A stretch of DNA of 64,000 bases from assembly GCF_040538665.1 (NCBI RefSeq), contig NZ_JBEWXT010000001.1, forward strand, positions 3,002,501-3,066,500. The letters are read 5' to 3'. Origin of the DNA: Aureibaculum sp. 2308TA14-22. GTDB taxonomy: Bacteria; Bacteroidota; Bacteroidia; Flavobacteriales; Flavobacteriaceae. The translations under genes and the position numbers were made by a program. Below, in pieces: positions 1 to 8,300 of the stretch (positions are counted from its first letter, which is position 1; each line of letters opens with the position of its first letter). The notes beneath the pieces were generated by a model. The model was not told where the DNA came from, ran no database searches, and worked only from the letters and a program-made list of their open reading frames with translations.

Positions 1-89
1 TTGACCTTGTCTATACTATTGATGAAAATACGTGGAATGGAAATACTTCGCTACAACTAAATGTTAGGGATATAAAAATAGTCGAATAA
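1..89 (+). CDS. recJ: Single-stranded-DNA-specific exonuclease RecJ, C-terminal end (partial)
   Basis: The reading frame from base 3 encodes 28 residues and ends with TAA at 87-89; the gene starts outside the window. The peptide carries ENTWNG followed by SLQLNVRDIK, which I recognise as the C-terminal strand of Bacteroidetes RecJ proteins (the W-x-G then LQL-x-VRD ending). RecJ is a 5'-3' single-strand exonuclease used in recombination and mismatch repair. Only the tail is visible, so the assignment rests on that short motif. The inverted-repeat element at 104-554 begins 14 bases after the stop, so the insertion left the gene intact. Confidence 0.6.
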   Translation, partial: DLVYTIDENTWNGNTSLQLNVRDIKIVE

Positions 90-103
90 ATATTTTCGGA
101 GTA

Positions 104-134
104 ATTGTCCCCTTGAGGGGACCTTAGGGGTGTT
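104..134 (+). repeat. Left 31-bp inverted repeat of the DUF559 unit
   Basis: This sequence matches the reverse complement of 524-554 at 30 of 31 positions. The outer half is a self-complementary hairpin (107-122: GTCCCC, loop TTGA, GGGGAC) and the inner half is TTAGGGGTGTT. The repeat contains a GTG at 130 that opens the longest version of the enclosed reading frame. It is much richer in G and C than its surroundings. Confidence 0.85.
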
Positions 135-144
135 AAACATAAAT

Positions 145-510
145 ATGCGAAACAAAATAATTCCATACAACCCAGAATTAAAAATATTAGCTCGTCAACT
201 AAGAAAGAATAGTACTTTGCCAGAAGTATTATTATGGCAAAAAATAAAGAAAAAATCTCTAGGAGTTCAATTTCATAGACAAGTACCAATGCTCAATTAC
301 ATTGTTGATTTTTACTGTCATGAGATTGGCTTAGTAATAGAAATTGATGGTAAAAGTCATGATTTTAACTTTTTGAACGATGCAGACAGACAAGGTAAAA
401 TTGAAGCCTATGGAGTTCAATTTTTGAGATTTTCTAATGATGACATATTGAATAATATGTTTAGTGTGTCGTTGATTCTTGAAAAGAAAGTTAATGAATT
501 ATTAGAATAA
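145..510 (+). CDS. DUF559 / Vsr-like endonuclease-domain protein
   Basis: A 121-residue protein of the DUF559 family, which has a very-short-patch-repair (PD-(D/E)XK) endonuclease-like fold. Visible motifs are the N-terminal segment KNSTLPEVLLW, then IVDFYC with Asp55, EIDG with Glu66 and Asp68, and the closing FLRFSNDD. This spacing fits a PD-(D/E)XK active site. I chose the ATG at 145; an in-frame GTG at 130 would place the start inside the left inverted repeat. The gene sits alone between 31-bp inverted repeats, 3' of recJ and facing a lipoprotein gene. Substrate is unknown; a role in moving or maintaining the repeat unit is my inference. Confidence 0.8.
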   Translation: MRNKIIPYNPELKILARQLRKNSTLPEVLLWQKIKKKSLGVQFHRQVPMLNYIVDFYCHEIGLVIEIDGKSHDFNFLNDADRQGKIEAYGVQFLRFSNDDILNNMFSVSLILEKKVNELLE

Positions 511-523
511 AACAACCATTAAA

Positions 524-554
524 AACACCCCTAAAGTCCCCTCAAGGGGACAAT
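524..554 (-). repeat. Right 31-bp inverted repeat of the DUF559 unit
   Basis: Inverted copy of 104-134 with a single difference (T in place of C beside the hairpin). The hairpin part is 536-551. It starts 13 bases after the stop codon of the DUF559 gene and lies 24 bases beyond the end of the opposite-strand lipoprotein gene, so it may also act as a transcription stop in both directions. No target-site duplication is evident outside the two repeats. Confidence 0.85.
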
Positions 555-578
555 CGTTACGATTCAATTCACTTTAAT

Positions 579-1055
579 TTATTTTACAAAAATATCTTTT
601 GAGAGATATGTGTAAACTTTTAATATTTTAATTTTCCCTTCTGAATTGCGTTTTTTTAAGAAAACTATGTCTTCAATAACACCATTAAATACAATATCTC
701 CATGTTTATTGGGGTTAATTTTAAAATTGAACAACCCACTTCCTGTAGTATCTAAAAAAATTTTGTGATTTGATGCTTTTATAGAATCCAAATCGCTAAT
801 ATCTGTTTCCGTTGTGATATGAAAAAATGAATATCTTTTATCAATTTCAGATTTTTTTAATCCATCTAAGTCATAATCATAAATGACTTCTCCTATTATA
901 TTTTCATTAGAAAAAACCGTATCTGGTATTCTATAATCTATAATTTTGCTATTGTTTTTATTAATTTTAACCTCTCTATCTTGAGCTTTATTTTTCGCAC
1001 ATGTTATAAGAACAATTGCCGACAATAAAAAATAAGTAAATCTATTCGGTTTCAT
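579..1055 (-). CDS. Putative lipoprotein, unknown function
   Basis: A 158-residue protein that I do not recognise. It starts with a basic stretch, a hydrophobic segment and LITC with Cys19, which would be a lipobox with the less usual Thr before the cysteine. The mature part is rich in Asp, Lys and Ile and looks like a small beta-rich periplasmic domain. Its start lies 2 bases after the stop codon of rpe on the same strand, so the two are probably cotranscribed. No catalytic motif is visible. Confidence 0.6.
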   Translation of the reverse strand: MKPNRFTYFLLSAIVLITCAKNKAQDREVKINKNNSKIIDYRIPDTVFSNENIIGEVIYDYDLDGLKKSEIDKRYSFFHITTETDISDLDSIKASNHKIFLDTTGSGLFNFKINPNKHGDIVFNGVIEDIVFLKKRNSEGKIKILKVYTYLSKDIFVK

Positions 1056-1057
1056 TT

Positions 1058-1708
1058 CTAGCTTTTCTTCAACCCAGCAATCGTTTCTTTCGGATGCTCA
1101 CTCTTAAACACAAAACTACCAGCAACCAACACATCTGCACCAGCGGCAACAAGTTTCGGTGCATTTTTATCGTTTACGCCGCCGTCAATTTCAATCAATG
1201 CTTTTGAGCCTGATTTTTCAATTAAATCTTTAAGCTGTATTACTTTTTTGTAGGTATTTTCAATAAATGATTGTCCACCAAAACCAGGGTTTACGCTCAT
1301 TAATACTACCAAATCCAAGTCGCGTATAATATCTTCCAGCACAGCAATTGGAGTGTGGGGGTTCAATACCACACCTGCTTGCATCCCTTCTGCTTTTATG
1401 GCTTGAATGGTTCTGTGTAGGTGATTACACGTTTCGTAATGCACCGTTAAAATATCCGCTCCAGCATTTTTAAAGTCTTTTATATACCGATCTGGATCTA
1501 CAATCATTAAATGTACATCCATAGGCTTTTTAGCATACTTTTTAATGGCTTTTATAACTGGAATTCCGAATGAAATATTAGGTACAAACATGCCGTCCAT
1601 TACATCAATATGAAACCAATCGGCATCGCTATGATTTATCATTTCTACATCGCGTTGTAGGTTGGCAAAATCGGCCGCTAAAATGGAAGGAGCAATTAAG
1701 TGACTCAT
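1058..1708 (-). CDS. rpe: Ribulose-phosphate 3-epimerase
   Basis: Cytoplasmic TIM-barrel enzyme interconverting D-ribulose 5-phosphate and D-xylulose 5-phosphate in the pentose phosphate pathway. At 216 residues it has the usual length. Signature elements are HIDVMDG (His33 and Asp35, a metal ligand and catalytic acid/base), MDVHLMI with His66, SVNPGFGGQSF, the phosphate-side loop, and EIDGG with the second catalytic Asp175. A TACTTTTG promoter element lies 16 bases upstream of the ATG. A small lipoprotein gene follows directly. Confidence 0.96.
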   Translation of the reverse strand: MSHLIAPSILAADFANLQRDVEMINHSDADWFHIDVMDGMFVPNISFGIPVIKAIKKYAKKPMDVHLMIVDPDRYIKDFKNAGADILTVHYETCNHLHRTIQAIKAEGMQAGVVLNPHTPIAVLEDIIRDLDLVVLMSVNPGFGGQSFIENTYKKVIQLKDLIEKSGSKALIEIDGGVNDKNAPKLVAAGADVLVAGSFVFKSEHPKETIAGLKKS

Positions 1709-1723
1709 ACGTTCTGTTTTTTA

Positions 1724-1731
1724 CAAAAGTA
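1724..1731 (-). promoter_or_regulatory. Probable promoter -7 element of rpe
   Basis: On the minus strand the sequence reads TACTTTTG, an exact match to the Bacteroidetes -7 consensus TAnnTTTG, ending 15 bases before the rpe ATG. No clear -33 TTTG is visible upstream, so only the -7 half supports it. Confidence 0.45.
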
Positions 1732-1832
1732 TGAAATAGACTTTAGTAGTTAGTAGTTAGTGCTTAGTTTTTTTATGGATGGTTGATGGAGATTCTATGC
1801 AAAATGGAGCTTCATAGAGTTGACCGCATAAA

Positions 1833-1864
1833 AAAACGCTTAACAAATAAATGTTAAGCGTTTT
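1833..1864 (-). terminator. Intrinsic terminator of rpoD
   Basis: Perfect hairpin, arms 1833-1845 and 1852-1864 with a six-base loop, core CGCTTAACA. On the minus strand it is followed by a T run (bases 1831-1836 are all A on plus). It lies 27 bases beyond the rpoD stop. Confidence 0.85.
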
Positions 1865-1891
1865 CTAATCATTATTTTTAGCGTATAAATA

Positions 1892-2755
1892 TTACCCCAA
1901 ATAGGTTCTTAAAATTTTACTTCTTGAAGTATGTTTTAATCTTCTAATAGCTTTTTCTTTAATTTGACGTACTCTTTCGCGAGTTAAATCGAAAGTTTCA
2001 CCAATTTCTTCTAACGTCATTGGTTGAGCTTCACCCAATCCAAAATACAAAGCAACAACATCAGCTTCTCTCGGTGTTAAGGTTTCTAAAGCACGCTCTA
2101 TCTCAACTTTTAAAGATTCGTGTAATAAGCTTTTATCTGGATTTGGAGATTCACCAGAACGCAATACATCATATAAATTAGAATCTTCTCCTTGAATTAA
2201 AGGAGCATCCATAGATACATGACGACCTGCATTTTTCAACGACTCTTTTACATCGTTAATGGTCATATCCAACTCCTTTGCAATTTCCTCTGCAGAAGGT
2301 GGTCTTTCATTATCTTGTTCTAAACGAGCATAGGTTTTATTAATCTTGTTAATAGAACCAATTTTATTTAAAGGCAAACGTACAATTCTAGATTGCTCAG
2401 CCAATGCTTGTAAAATAGATTGTCTAATCCACCATACCGCGTAAGAAATAAACTTAAAACCTCTAGTTTCATCAAAACGTTTAGCAGCTTTAATCAAACC
2501 TAAATTACCTTCATTAATTAAATCGGGTAAGGTTAAGCCTTGATTTTGATACTGCTTGGCAACAGATACTACGAAACGCAAGTTAGCCTTAGTCAAACGC
2601 TCTAAAGCCACTTGATCTCCAGCTTTAATACGTTGAGCTAATTCCACTTCCATATCAGCAGTAATTAGATCTACCTTACCAATTTCTTGTAAGTATTTAT
2701 CTAATGATGCTGTTTCGCGATTAGTTACCTGCTTTGTAATTTTAAGTTGTCTCAT
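1892..2755 (-). CDS. rpoD: RNA polymerase primary sigma factor, RpoD/SigA type
   Basis: The housekeeping sigma factor, 287 residues, the short form typical of Bacteroidetes that lacks the long acidic N-terminal region 1.1. Region 1.2 is seen at [10 protein letters not shown]. Region 2 spans about residues 55-120, with [21 protein letters not shown] and the DNA-melting stretch [17 protein letters not shown]. Region 3 follows, and region 4.2 has the helix-turn-helix [19 protein letters not shown]. It would direct polymerase to the TTTG / TAnnTTTG promoters seen in this window. It has its own terminator and is separated by 240 bases from pnp. Confidence 0.96.
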   Translation of the reverse strand: MRQLKITKQVTNRETASLDKYLQEIGKVDLITADMEVELAQRIKAGDQVALERLTKANLRFVVSVAKQYQNQGLTLPDLINEGNLGLIKAAKRFDETRGFKFISYAVWWIRQSILQALAEQSRIVRLPLNKIGSINKINKTYARLEQDNERPPSAEEIAKELDMTINDVKESLKNAGRHVSMDAPLIQGEDSNLYDVLRSGESPNPDKSLLHESLKVEIERALETLTPREADVVALYFGLGEAQPMTLEEIGETFDLTRERVRQIKEKAIRRLKHTSRSKILRTYLG

Positions 2756-2941
2756 GTATTCTCTGCTGTTTTAATTAATACTAAAATTTTGTTGTGTACT
2801 TATATATACGTTACTAGTTACGGAAATGTTACAATTATTTCACTTTAATATTAAAAAAAGATGTAATTACCGTTAAGAAACCGCTTAATTAGAACAATTA
2901 AACATGAAAAACTCCTAAAATATTTAACAATAAAATCAAAA

Positions 2942-2973
2942 AAAACCTGTCAATATACATGTTGACAGGTTTT
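2942..2973 (-). terminator. Intrinsic terminator of pnp
   Basis: Hairpin with 12-base arms (2942-2953 and 2962-2973, core AACCTGTCAA) and an eight-base loop. The minus strand continues into a T run, matching the A-rich plus strand at 2938-2945. It lies 23 bases beyond the pnp stop. Confidence 0.85.
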
Positions 2974-2995
2974 AACTTTAATGAAAAAATGAGAA

Positions 2996-5212
2996 TTAAT
3001 CTCTTCTTCTTCTATCATCGCGACGGTTATCACGCCCACGATTATCTCTACCTCTATTATTGTCTCTTGGAGGTCTTTCTACAAAACCTTCAGGTTTTGG
3101 CAACAATGCCTTACGCGATACTTTTTCTTTACGCGTACGCTTGTCCATACCAAAATATTTTACATCAAAAACATCACCCATATTAACAACGTCAGATACA
3201 TTTTCTGTACGTTCCCATGCTAATTCAGATACGTGTAAAAGTACTTCGTTACCAGGAGCATCCGTATATTCTACAACAGCACCAAAATCTAACATTTTGA
3301 TCACTTTTACTTCATATACGCTACCCACTTCTGGCTTAAATAATAAAGAATCTATTTTAGCTAGTACTGCTTCAATACCTTTACTTCCAACACCTAAAAT
3401 TTCAACAATTCCTTCTTCAGTTACTGGATCTTCGTTGATAACGATAGTAGTCTCCGTTTCTTTTTGCATTTCCTGAATTACTTTTCCACCAGGACCGATT
3501 AAGCCACCGATAAATTCATTAGGAATACGTCTAGTTACCATAGTTGGAGCATGTTCTTTCACCTCAGCATTTGGAGTAGCAATAGTATCTGTTAATTTCT
3601 CTAAGATATGCAAACGACCCTCGCGAGCCTGTTTTAGTGCATTCACTAAAATCTCATAAGACAATCCTTTTACTTTAATATCCATTTGACAAGCGGTAAT
3701 TCCGTCTGCTGTACCTGTAACTTTAAAATCCATATCACCCAAGTGATCTTCATCACCCAAAATATCAGATAATACAGCATAGTTACCAGAATCTGCATCA
3801 GAAATTAATCCCATTGCAATACCAGAAACTGGTTTTTTTAATTGTACACCAGCATCCATCATAGCCATTGTACCCGAACAAACCGTTGCCATAGAAGACG
3901 AACCGTTAGACTCTAATACTTCAGACACAACACGTACTGTATAAGGACAATCTTCAGGAATCATACCTTTTAAAGCACGTTGAGCTAAGTTACCGTGACC
4001 AACCTCTCTACGTGATGTACCACGGATAGGTCTTGCCTCTCCTGTTGAAAAAGGCGGGAAGTTATAGTGTAAATAGAAATTTTCTTCACCTTCAAAGGAT
4101 GGCATGTCTATTTTATTTGCATCTCTAGATGTGCCTAGAGTTACAGTTGCTAAGGCCTGAGTTTCACCTCTAGTAAAAATTGCAGAACCATGTGTAGATG
4201 GTAAATAATCAACTTCACACCAAATAGGTCTAATTTCGTCAGTCTTACGACCATCCAAACGTAAACCCTCATTTAAAGTAAGGTCACGGACAGCAGCTTT
4301 TTCAGCTTTATAATAATATTTAGAAATTAAATTACCATAATCTTCTTGCTCTTCTTCAGAAAAAGTAGCTTTAATTTCTTCTTTTATTTCATCAAATGCT
4401 GCACTTCTTTCATGTTTAGCAGAACCTGCTTTTGCAATAGCATATACTTTATCATATGCCATATCATGAATCTTTTTTGCTAAATCTTCTTCTTCACGCT
4501 CACCTTCATATTCGCGTACCTCTTTCTTTCCAAAAGCTTCAGCCAATTTTACTTGAGCAGCACATTGTACTTTAATGGCTTCATGTGCAAACTTGATAGC
4601 TTCTGTCATTTCTTCTTCAGAAATTTCATCCATTTCTCCTTCCACCATCATTACCGAATCCGCAGAAGCACCAATCATCATATCAATGTCAGATTCGGCT
4701 AATTGAGCTCTTGTAGGGTTGATTACAAATTTTCCATCTACACGAGCAACTCTTGCTTCAGAGATAGGACATTCAAATGGGAAATCTGATAATTGGATAG
4801 CAGCAGAAGCAGCTAAACCTGCCATAGCATCCGGCATAACCTCATCGTCATGAGACATTAACTGAATCATAACTTGTGTTTCAGAGTGATAATCTTTCGG
4901 GAATAATGGACGTAAAACACGATCTACTAGACGCATTGTAAGCACTTCGCCATCACTCGGTCTTGCTTCCCTTTTAAAGAAGCCCCCTGGATATCGTCCA
5001 GCAGCGGCAAATTTTTCGCGATAATCTACCGTTAATGGTAAAAAATCAACATCACTTTGTTTATAATTGGAAACAACTGTACATAATAACATACATTTTC
5101 CTGATTGAACAACAACGGAACCATGAGCCTGTTTGGCCAACTTTCCTGTTTCTATAGAAATGGTCCTTCCATCTCCTAAATCGATAATTTCGGTAAAAAC
5201 CTTAGGTATCAT
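2996..5212 (-). CDS. pnp: Polyribonucleotide nucleotidyltransferase (PNPase)
   Basis: Phosphorolytic 3'-5' exoribonuclease of mRNA decay, 738 residues. The expected order of domains is visible: an N-terminal RNase PH domain ([15 protein letters not shown]), a helical linker, the catalytic second RNase PH domain ([21 protein letters not shown] and the metal-binding [13 protein letters not shown]), a KH domain ([14 protein letters not shown]) and an S1 domain ([20 protein letters not shown]). It ends in a short Arg/Asp/Asn-rich tail, as in other Flavobacteria. It follows rpsO, the order conserved in many bacteria, but a terminator-like hairpin separates them, so readthrough or an own promoter is likely. 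Confidence 0.97.
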   Translation of the reverse strand: MIPKVFTEIIDLGDGRTISIETGKLAKQAHGSVVVQSGKCMLLCTVVSNYKQSDVDFLPLTVDYREKFAAAGRYPGGFFKREARPSDGEVLTMRLVDRVLRPLFPKDYHSETQVMIQLMSHDDEVMPDAMAGLAASAAIQLSDFPFECPISEARVARVDGKFVINPTRAQLAESDIDMMIGASADSVMMVEGEMDEISEEEMTEAIKFAHEAIKVQCAAQVKLAEAFGKKEVREYEGEREEEDLAKKIHDMAYDKVYAIAKAGSAKHERSAAFDEIKEEIKATFSEEEQEDYGNLISKYYYKAEKAAVRDLTLNEGLRLDGRKTDEIRPIWCEVDYLPSTHGSAIFTRGETQALATVTLGTSRDANKIDMPSFEGEENFYLHYNFPPFSTGEARPIRGTSRREVGHGNLAQRALKGMIPEDCPYTVRVVSEVLESNGSSSMATVCSGTMAMMDAGVQLKKPVSGIAMGLISDADSGNYAVLSDILGDEDHLGDMDFKVTGTADGITACQMDIKVKGLSYEILVNALKQAREGRLHILEKLTDTIATPNAEVKEHAPTMVTRRIPNEFIGGLIGPGGKVIQEMQKETETTIVINEDPVTEEGIVEILGVGSKGIEAVLAKIDSLLFKPEVGSVYEVKVIKMLDFGAVVEYTDAPGNEVLLHVSELAWERTENVSDVVNMGDVFDVKYFGMDKRTRKEKVSRKALLPKPEGFVERPPRDNNRGRDNRGRDNRRDDRRRRD

Positions 5213-5309
5213 AAATAAATTTTTTAACCCATCTTTTTGATAGGCTTAATTAAACAATTGGTTTTTGTTGTGTTGTGTGTTAACCAATGAAAAGAAGTAC
5301 GCTTTTTTT

Positions 5310-5330
5310 ATTCCGAATATGATTCGGAAT
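5310..5330 (-). other. Hairpin in the pnp leader
   Basis: Eight-base perfect arms (5310-5317 and 5323-5330, ATTCCGAA) around a five-base loop, between the rpsO terminator and the pnp start. On the minus strand it is followed by A residues, so it is not a standard terminator. In enterobacteria the pnp leader hairpin is the target of autoregulation; whether this one is similar is open. Confidence 0.45.
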
Positions 5331-5336
5331 CAATAA

Positions 5337-5359
5337 AAAAGAGGCATAAAGCCTCTTTT
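5337..5359 (-). terminator. Intrinsic terminator of rpsO
   Basis: Arms AAAAGAGGC (5337-5345) and GCCTCTTTT (5351-5359) with a five-base loop, directly beyond the rpsO stop. On the minus strand the second arm ends in TTTT and more T follows. It probably attenuates transcription into pnp. Confidence 0.8.
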
Positions 5360-5361
5360 AA

Positions 5362-5631
5362 TTATTTTCTAATCTTTAATTCTTTAATTAATTCACGATA
5401 TTTTACAATATCCGTTTTAATTAAATAATCCAATAAATTTCTACGCTTTCCAACTAATTTTACTAGAGAACGTTCTGTATTAAAATCTTTACGATTATTT
5501 TTTAAATGCTCTGACAAATGGTTAATTCTGTGAGTAAATAAGGCTATTTGTCCTTCCGTTGAACCTGTGTCTTTTTCAGATTTTCCGTATTTTTTGAAAA
5601 TCTTCGCTTTTTTTTCTGGTGTCAAATACAT
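5362..5631 (-). CDS. rpsO: 30S ribosomal protein S15
   Basis: An 89-residue primary 16S rRNA-binding protein of the small subunit platform, full length for the family. Diagnostic stretches are DTGSTEGQIALFTHRI, the conserved HL-x-x-HL-like segment LSEHLKNNRKDF, and LVGKRRNLLDYL. A well-matched promoter lies 56-85 bases upstream, and the gene is followed by a terminator and then pnp. Confidence 0.97.
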   Translation of the reverse strand: MYLTPEKKAKIFKKYGKSEKDTGSTEGQIALFTHRINHLSEHLKNNRKDFNTERSLVKLVGKRRNLLDYLIKTDIVKYRELIKELKIRK

Positions 5632-5686
5632 GCTAACATTAAGTTTTTTAATTAATAATTTTTATGTATCGAATAATTTCGAGCGG

Positions 5687-5716
5687 CAAATATAAGGTTA
5701 TTATTTTGATTGGCAA
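5687..5716 (-). promoter_or_regulatory. Promoter of rpsO, -33 and -7 elements
   Basis: Minus-strand TATATTTG (5694 to 5687) matches the Bacteroidetes TAnnTTTG element. A TTG lies 19 bases further upstream (5716 to 5714), the expected position for the -33 element. Transcription would begin about 50 bases before rpsO. Confidence 0.55.
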
Positions 5717-5764
5717 TAGTACTTTTTAGAGTAAGTTTATATAGAATCAAATTGAGTTTGGCAT

Positions 5765-7063
5765 TTAATTACTTACTTTTTTATCTTGCTCCCAAAGACC
5801 TTCATAAATTAATATCCCATTCTTATCAAATAATTTACCTTCACCGTGCCTTTTGTTTTTAACAAAATCGCCTTTATACGTTTCGCCTGTGGCATAGTTT
5901 AATTGGCCTTTGCCGTGCATTAGTGAATTAATAAATTCCCCCTCATATTCAGAACCGCTTTTCCACTTAAAAATACCTTTACCATCAACCCTTTTGCCAT
6001 CTTTAAATGTTCCTGTAAATTTATTTCCGTCTTTCCAAGTTAAAGTACCCGTTCCTGTTCGCTTATCCTTGATCCATTTGCCATGATATTTATCTCCGTT
6101 TTTCCAAAAATAATAACCCTTTCCTTCTCTAAAACTGTTCTTAAAATAGCCAGTATAAGTATCACCGTTGGCGTAGCTTTTTGTACCAAAACCATTTTGA
6201 CAGTTACCACTTAGGCAGATAGCTTTTTTATTGTTATTGGTGGGATTAAAACTAGTAGAAAACGCCCCGTTTATAGCATAAGTTAAATAATAATATCCTG
6301 AATTGTTACTCGGGTCTAAATCGTTAACACGAACATCTAAATAGCCATCTTTTGTTGGTTTAATGCTCTTTTGGGTACCGATGAGAAACCATTTGCCTTT
6401 TGACCCGATTCTACCCAACAAGCTTCCATGTGGAAATCCTCCCACCGCGTTGTACAGTTCATAACCTTTAATACCATTTGGACCAGAACTACCAGCAAAA
6501 ACACCTACGCTAATTTTCCCAGAAGCTTTCAAGGTAATTTTTTCGCCTTTTTTTAGCTTAATAGGTGTTAAGGTTGAAAAAGAGCTAACTTGATATTTTC
6601 TATTGCCTAAATTTACTACTGGAAGCGGATATTCTAACCTTCTGTTGTAGGCTACCGTGATTGTGAATTTATCTTTTTCTTTATCATAATTGGGCAATAT
6701 TATGTAAAGTCCGTTCTTATAATAAAGTTTACCGCTTTTGGTGTACTTATTTTTTAAATCATTCATATATGATTTCACCAATCTATCTGAAGGGTTTTTG
6801 AGTATAAATGCCACATATTTCGATTTACCCGAATTGGTTCTAGAGGTTATAAAATAATTACCAAATTTATCATCAAAAGTATAAAAATCATCAACTTTTA
6901 GAGCTGTATAGCCTACATTCTGTACATAATCGCGTACCGCATAAATATCGTCGTTATTAAGTTTAAAGCAAATTTTTTCCAATTGGGACAATGTAAAATA
7001 GTGCTGTGCATAAGCACTTGAAAACACCAAAAACACAGCAATGAGAAGTACTATTTTTTTCAT
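5765..7063 (-). CDS. Secreted MORN-repeat protein with a possible LecA-like domain
   Basis: A 432-residue exported protein. I chose the ATG at 7063 because it gives a clean signal peptide (MKKIVLLIAVFLVFSSAYAQ, cleaved near residue 20) and removes a 38-base overlap with the preceding gene. Residues 21-150 are an unrecognised domain. Residues about 165-265 resemble the galactose-lectin fold of LecA/PA-IL: GEKITLKASG, GSLLGRIG, and VNDLDPSNNSG, whose Asp and two Asn sit where LecA holds calcium. A C-x4-C pair (Cys283, Cys288) then opens about six MORN repeats (G-x-Y-x-G-x-[FW]-K-x-x-x-x-x-G-x-G). It lies at the end of a four-gene exported-protein cluster. Function unknown; the lectin reading is a hypothesis. 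Confidence 0.75.
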   Translation of the reverse strand: MKKIVLLIAVFLVFSSAYAQHYFTLSQLEKICFKLNNDDIYAVRDYVQNVGYTALKVDDFYTFDDKFGNYFITSRTNSGKSKYVAFILKNPSDRLVKSYMNDLKNKYTKSGKLYYKNGLYIILPNYDKEKDKFTITVAYNRRLEYPLPVVNLGNRKYQVSSFSTLTPIKLKKGEKITLKASGKISVGVFAGSSGPNGIKGYELYNAVGGFPHGSLLGRIGSKGKWFLIGTQKSIKPTKDGYLDVRVNDLDPSNNSGYYYLTYAINGAFSTSFNPTNNNKKAICLSGNCQNGFGTKSYANGDTYTGYFKNSFREGKGYYFWKNGDKYHGKWIKDKRTGTGTLTWKDGNKFTGTFKDGKRVDGKGIFKWKSGSEYEGEFINSLMHGKGQLNYATGETYKGDFVKNKRHGEGKLFDKNGILIYEGLWEQDKKVSN

Positions 7064-7067
7064 TTTT

Positions 7068-8285
7068 CTAATAACTTTTAACGAGTTTGTCCGATGCCCA
7101 AACACCTTTCAATTCTGAATGGTTTTCTCCGTTCCTATAAAACCCAAGACCCTGTTTTTGTCCATTTTCAAATTTACCACGATAATAACTTTTATTTTTC
7201 CATAAAAAATAACCGCTACCTGAAAACTTGTAATTAGCAGTAAGTTCACCTCTGTAAAGTTGACCTCCAGTAAAATTATACTCACCTAAAAAGGGTTTGC
7301 CATTACGGAAAAATCCCGTATAATAATGACCATTATCAAAAATAATCCGACCATAACCATCTTTACAATCACCATAAGTACAGCCTTTATTTGTTTTGTT
7401 AAAGTCAAATTTGAATTTAAAAGCTAATACACCAAGTTGCCAAATTCCCCTAGAATAGTTGCCGTTTTTATCCTTTTTATAACCATAACCGTTGAATTTA
7501 TTTTTTGCCCATTTTCCAATATAAAACGATGTCTTTGAAAAGAAATGTTCGCCATAGCCACTTCTCTCATTATTTTTCCAATCACCAAAATAAAATTGCC
7601 CATCGTTCCAAGAATAATAGCCATAACCGTGGCGATTCCCATTTTTAAAGAAGCCTTTATAGTAGCTATTGTCATATCTATAGTAGCCATAACCATTAGT
7701 ACAATTACCACTTATACACCCTTTTTTTGATACAGTTATAGACTTTTTATAAGGGTTGTTTAAAGGAACAAATATTTTATCCAATACAAATACATTTTTT
7801 GCCAATAATTGGTCGAGTTCCTTATTTGTTGGTTTTAAAACATGTGCCATTTGAGCATCGTTGTAAGAATAGTCAAATATCAAATCTTTAAGAACCATCT
7901 TGCTCTTCTTGTAGGCATTGGCTCTGTAAAAATGCAGGTTGCCATTGCGTAACAGAACATTTCTGACAGAATAAAAGTTAACACCTTTAGGTTTAATGCT
8001 TATGAACAAATTGAACTTATAATTTTTGGCGTAGGTGTCTTTGTTCAATTGACCAGAAGTTCTTTTGTAATTTGTACTATCTTTTTTGTAAACATACAAA
8101 AATTGATCTTTGGTCACGTACAATGAATCCAAACGAGTTTTGCTGTCGACGTAAACACCTCTTAGCTCTTTAGGGAATTCCGTAAGGTTTTTACCTCCAT
8201 ATGTTGGTAAAGATTCTTTAAAAACTACCGAATCGCAAGAGGTAAAAATCAAAAACAAGAATAATATTGTTAGTTTGATCTTCAT
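7068..8285 (-). CDS. MORN-repeat lipoprotein
   Basis: A 405-residue protein with a lipoprotein signal (FTSC, Cys17). Residues 20-180 form an unrecognised N-terminal domain. Two blocks of MORN repeats follow, each introduced by the same C-x4-C-x2-G motif: GCISGNCTNGYG (Cys190, Cys195) and GCTYGDCKDGYG (Cys302, Cys307). The repeats are rich in Tyr, Gly and Phe. The next gene in the cluster, 4 bases downstream, carries the same motif and the same kind of repeats, so the two are paralogues in their C-terminal parts. MORN repeats are known as binding or scaffold modules; the ligand here is unknown. Confidence 0.75.
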   Translation of the reverse strand: MKIKLTILFLFLIFTSCDSVVFKESLPTYGGKNLTEFPKELRGVYVDSKTRLDSLYVTKDQFLYVYKKDSTNYKRTSGQLNKDTYAKNYKFNLFISIKPKGVNFYSVRNVLLRNGNLHFYRANAYKKSKMVLKDLIFDYSYNDAQMAHVLKPTNKELDQLLAKNVFVLDKIFVPLNNPYKKSITVSKKGCISGNCTNGYGYYRYDNSYYKGFFKNGNRHGYGYYSWNDGQFYFGDWKNNERSGYGEHFFSKTSFYIGKWAKNKFNGYGYKKDKNGNYSRGIWQLGVLAFKFKFDFNKTNKGCTYGDCKDGYGRIIFDNGHYYTGFFRNGKPFLGEYNFTGGQLYRGELTANYKFSGSGYFLWKNKSYYRGKFENGQKQGLGFYRNGENHSELKGVWASDKLVKSY

Positions 8286-8300
8286 AATAAGCCTTATAAA

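Noticed and set aside
130-144. GTG at 130 as the start of the DUF559 gene
   Set aside because: It lies inside the inverted repeat and the ATG at 145 gives the typical start for the family.
7064-7105. Longer start for the second MORN protein, overlapping the previous gene
   Set aside because: The 14 extra residues precede a clean signal peptide and overlap the neighbouring stop by 38 bases; the ATG at 7063 is more likely.
7424-7711. Met/Ile-rich 95-codon frame inside the MORN lipoprotein gene
   Set aside because: It is a frame shadow of the repetitive Gly/Tyr codons of the MORN repeats on the same strand.
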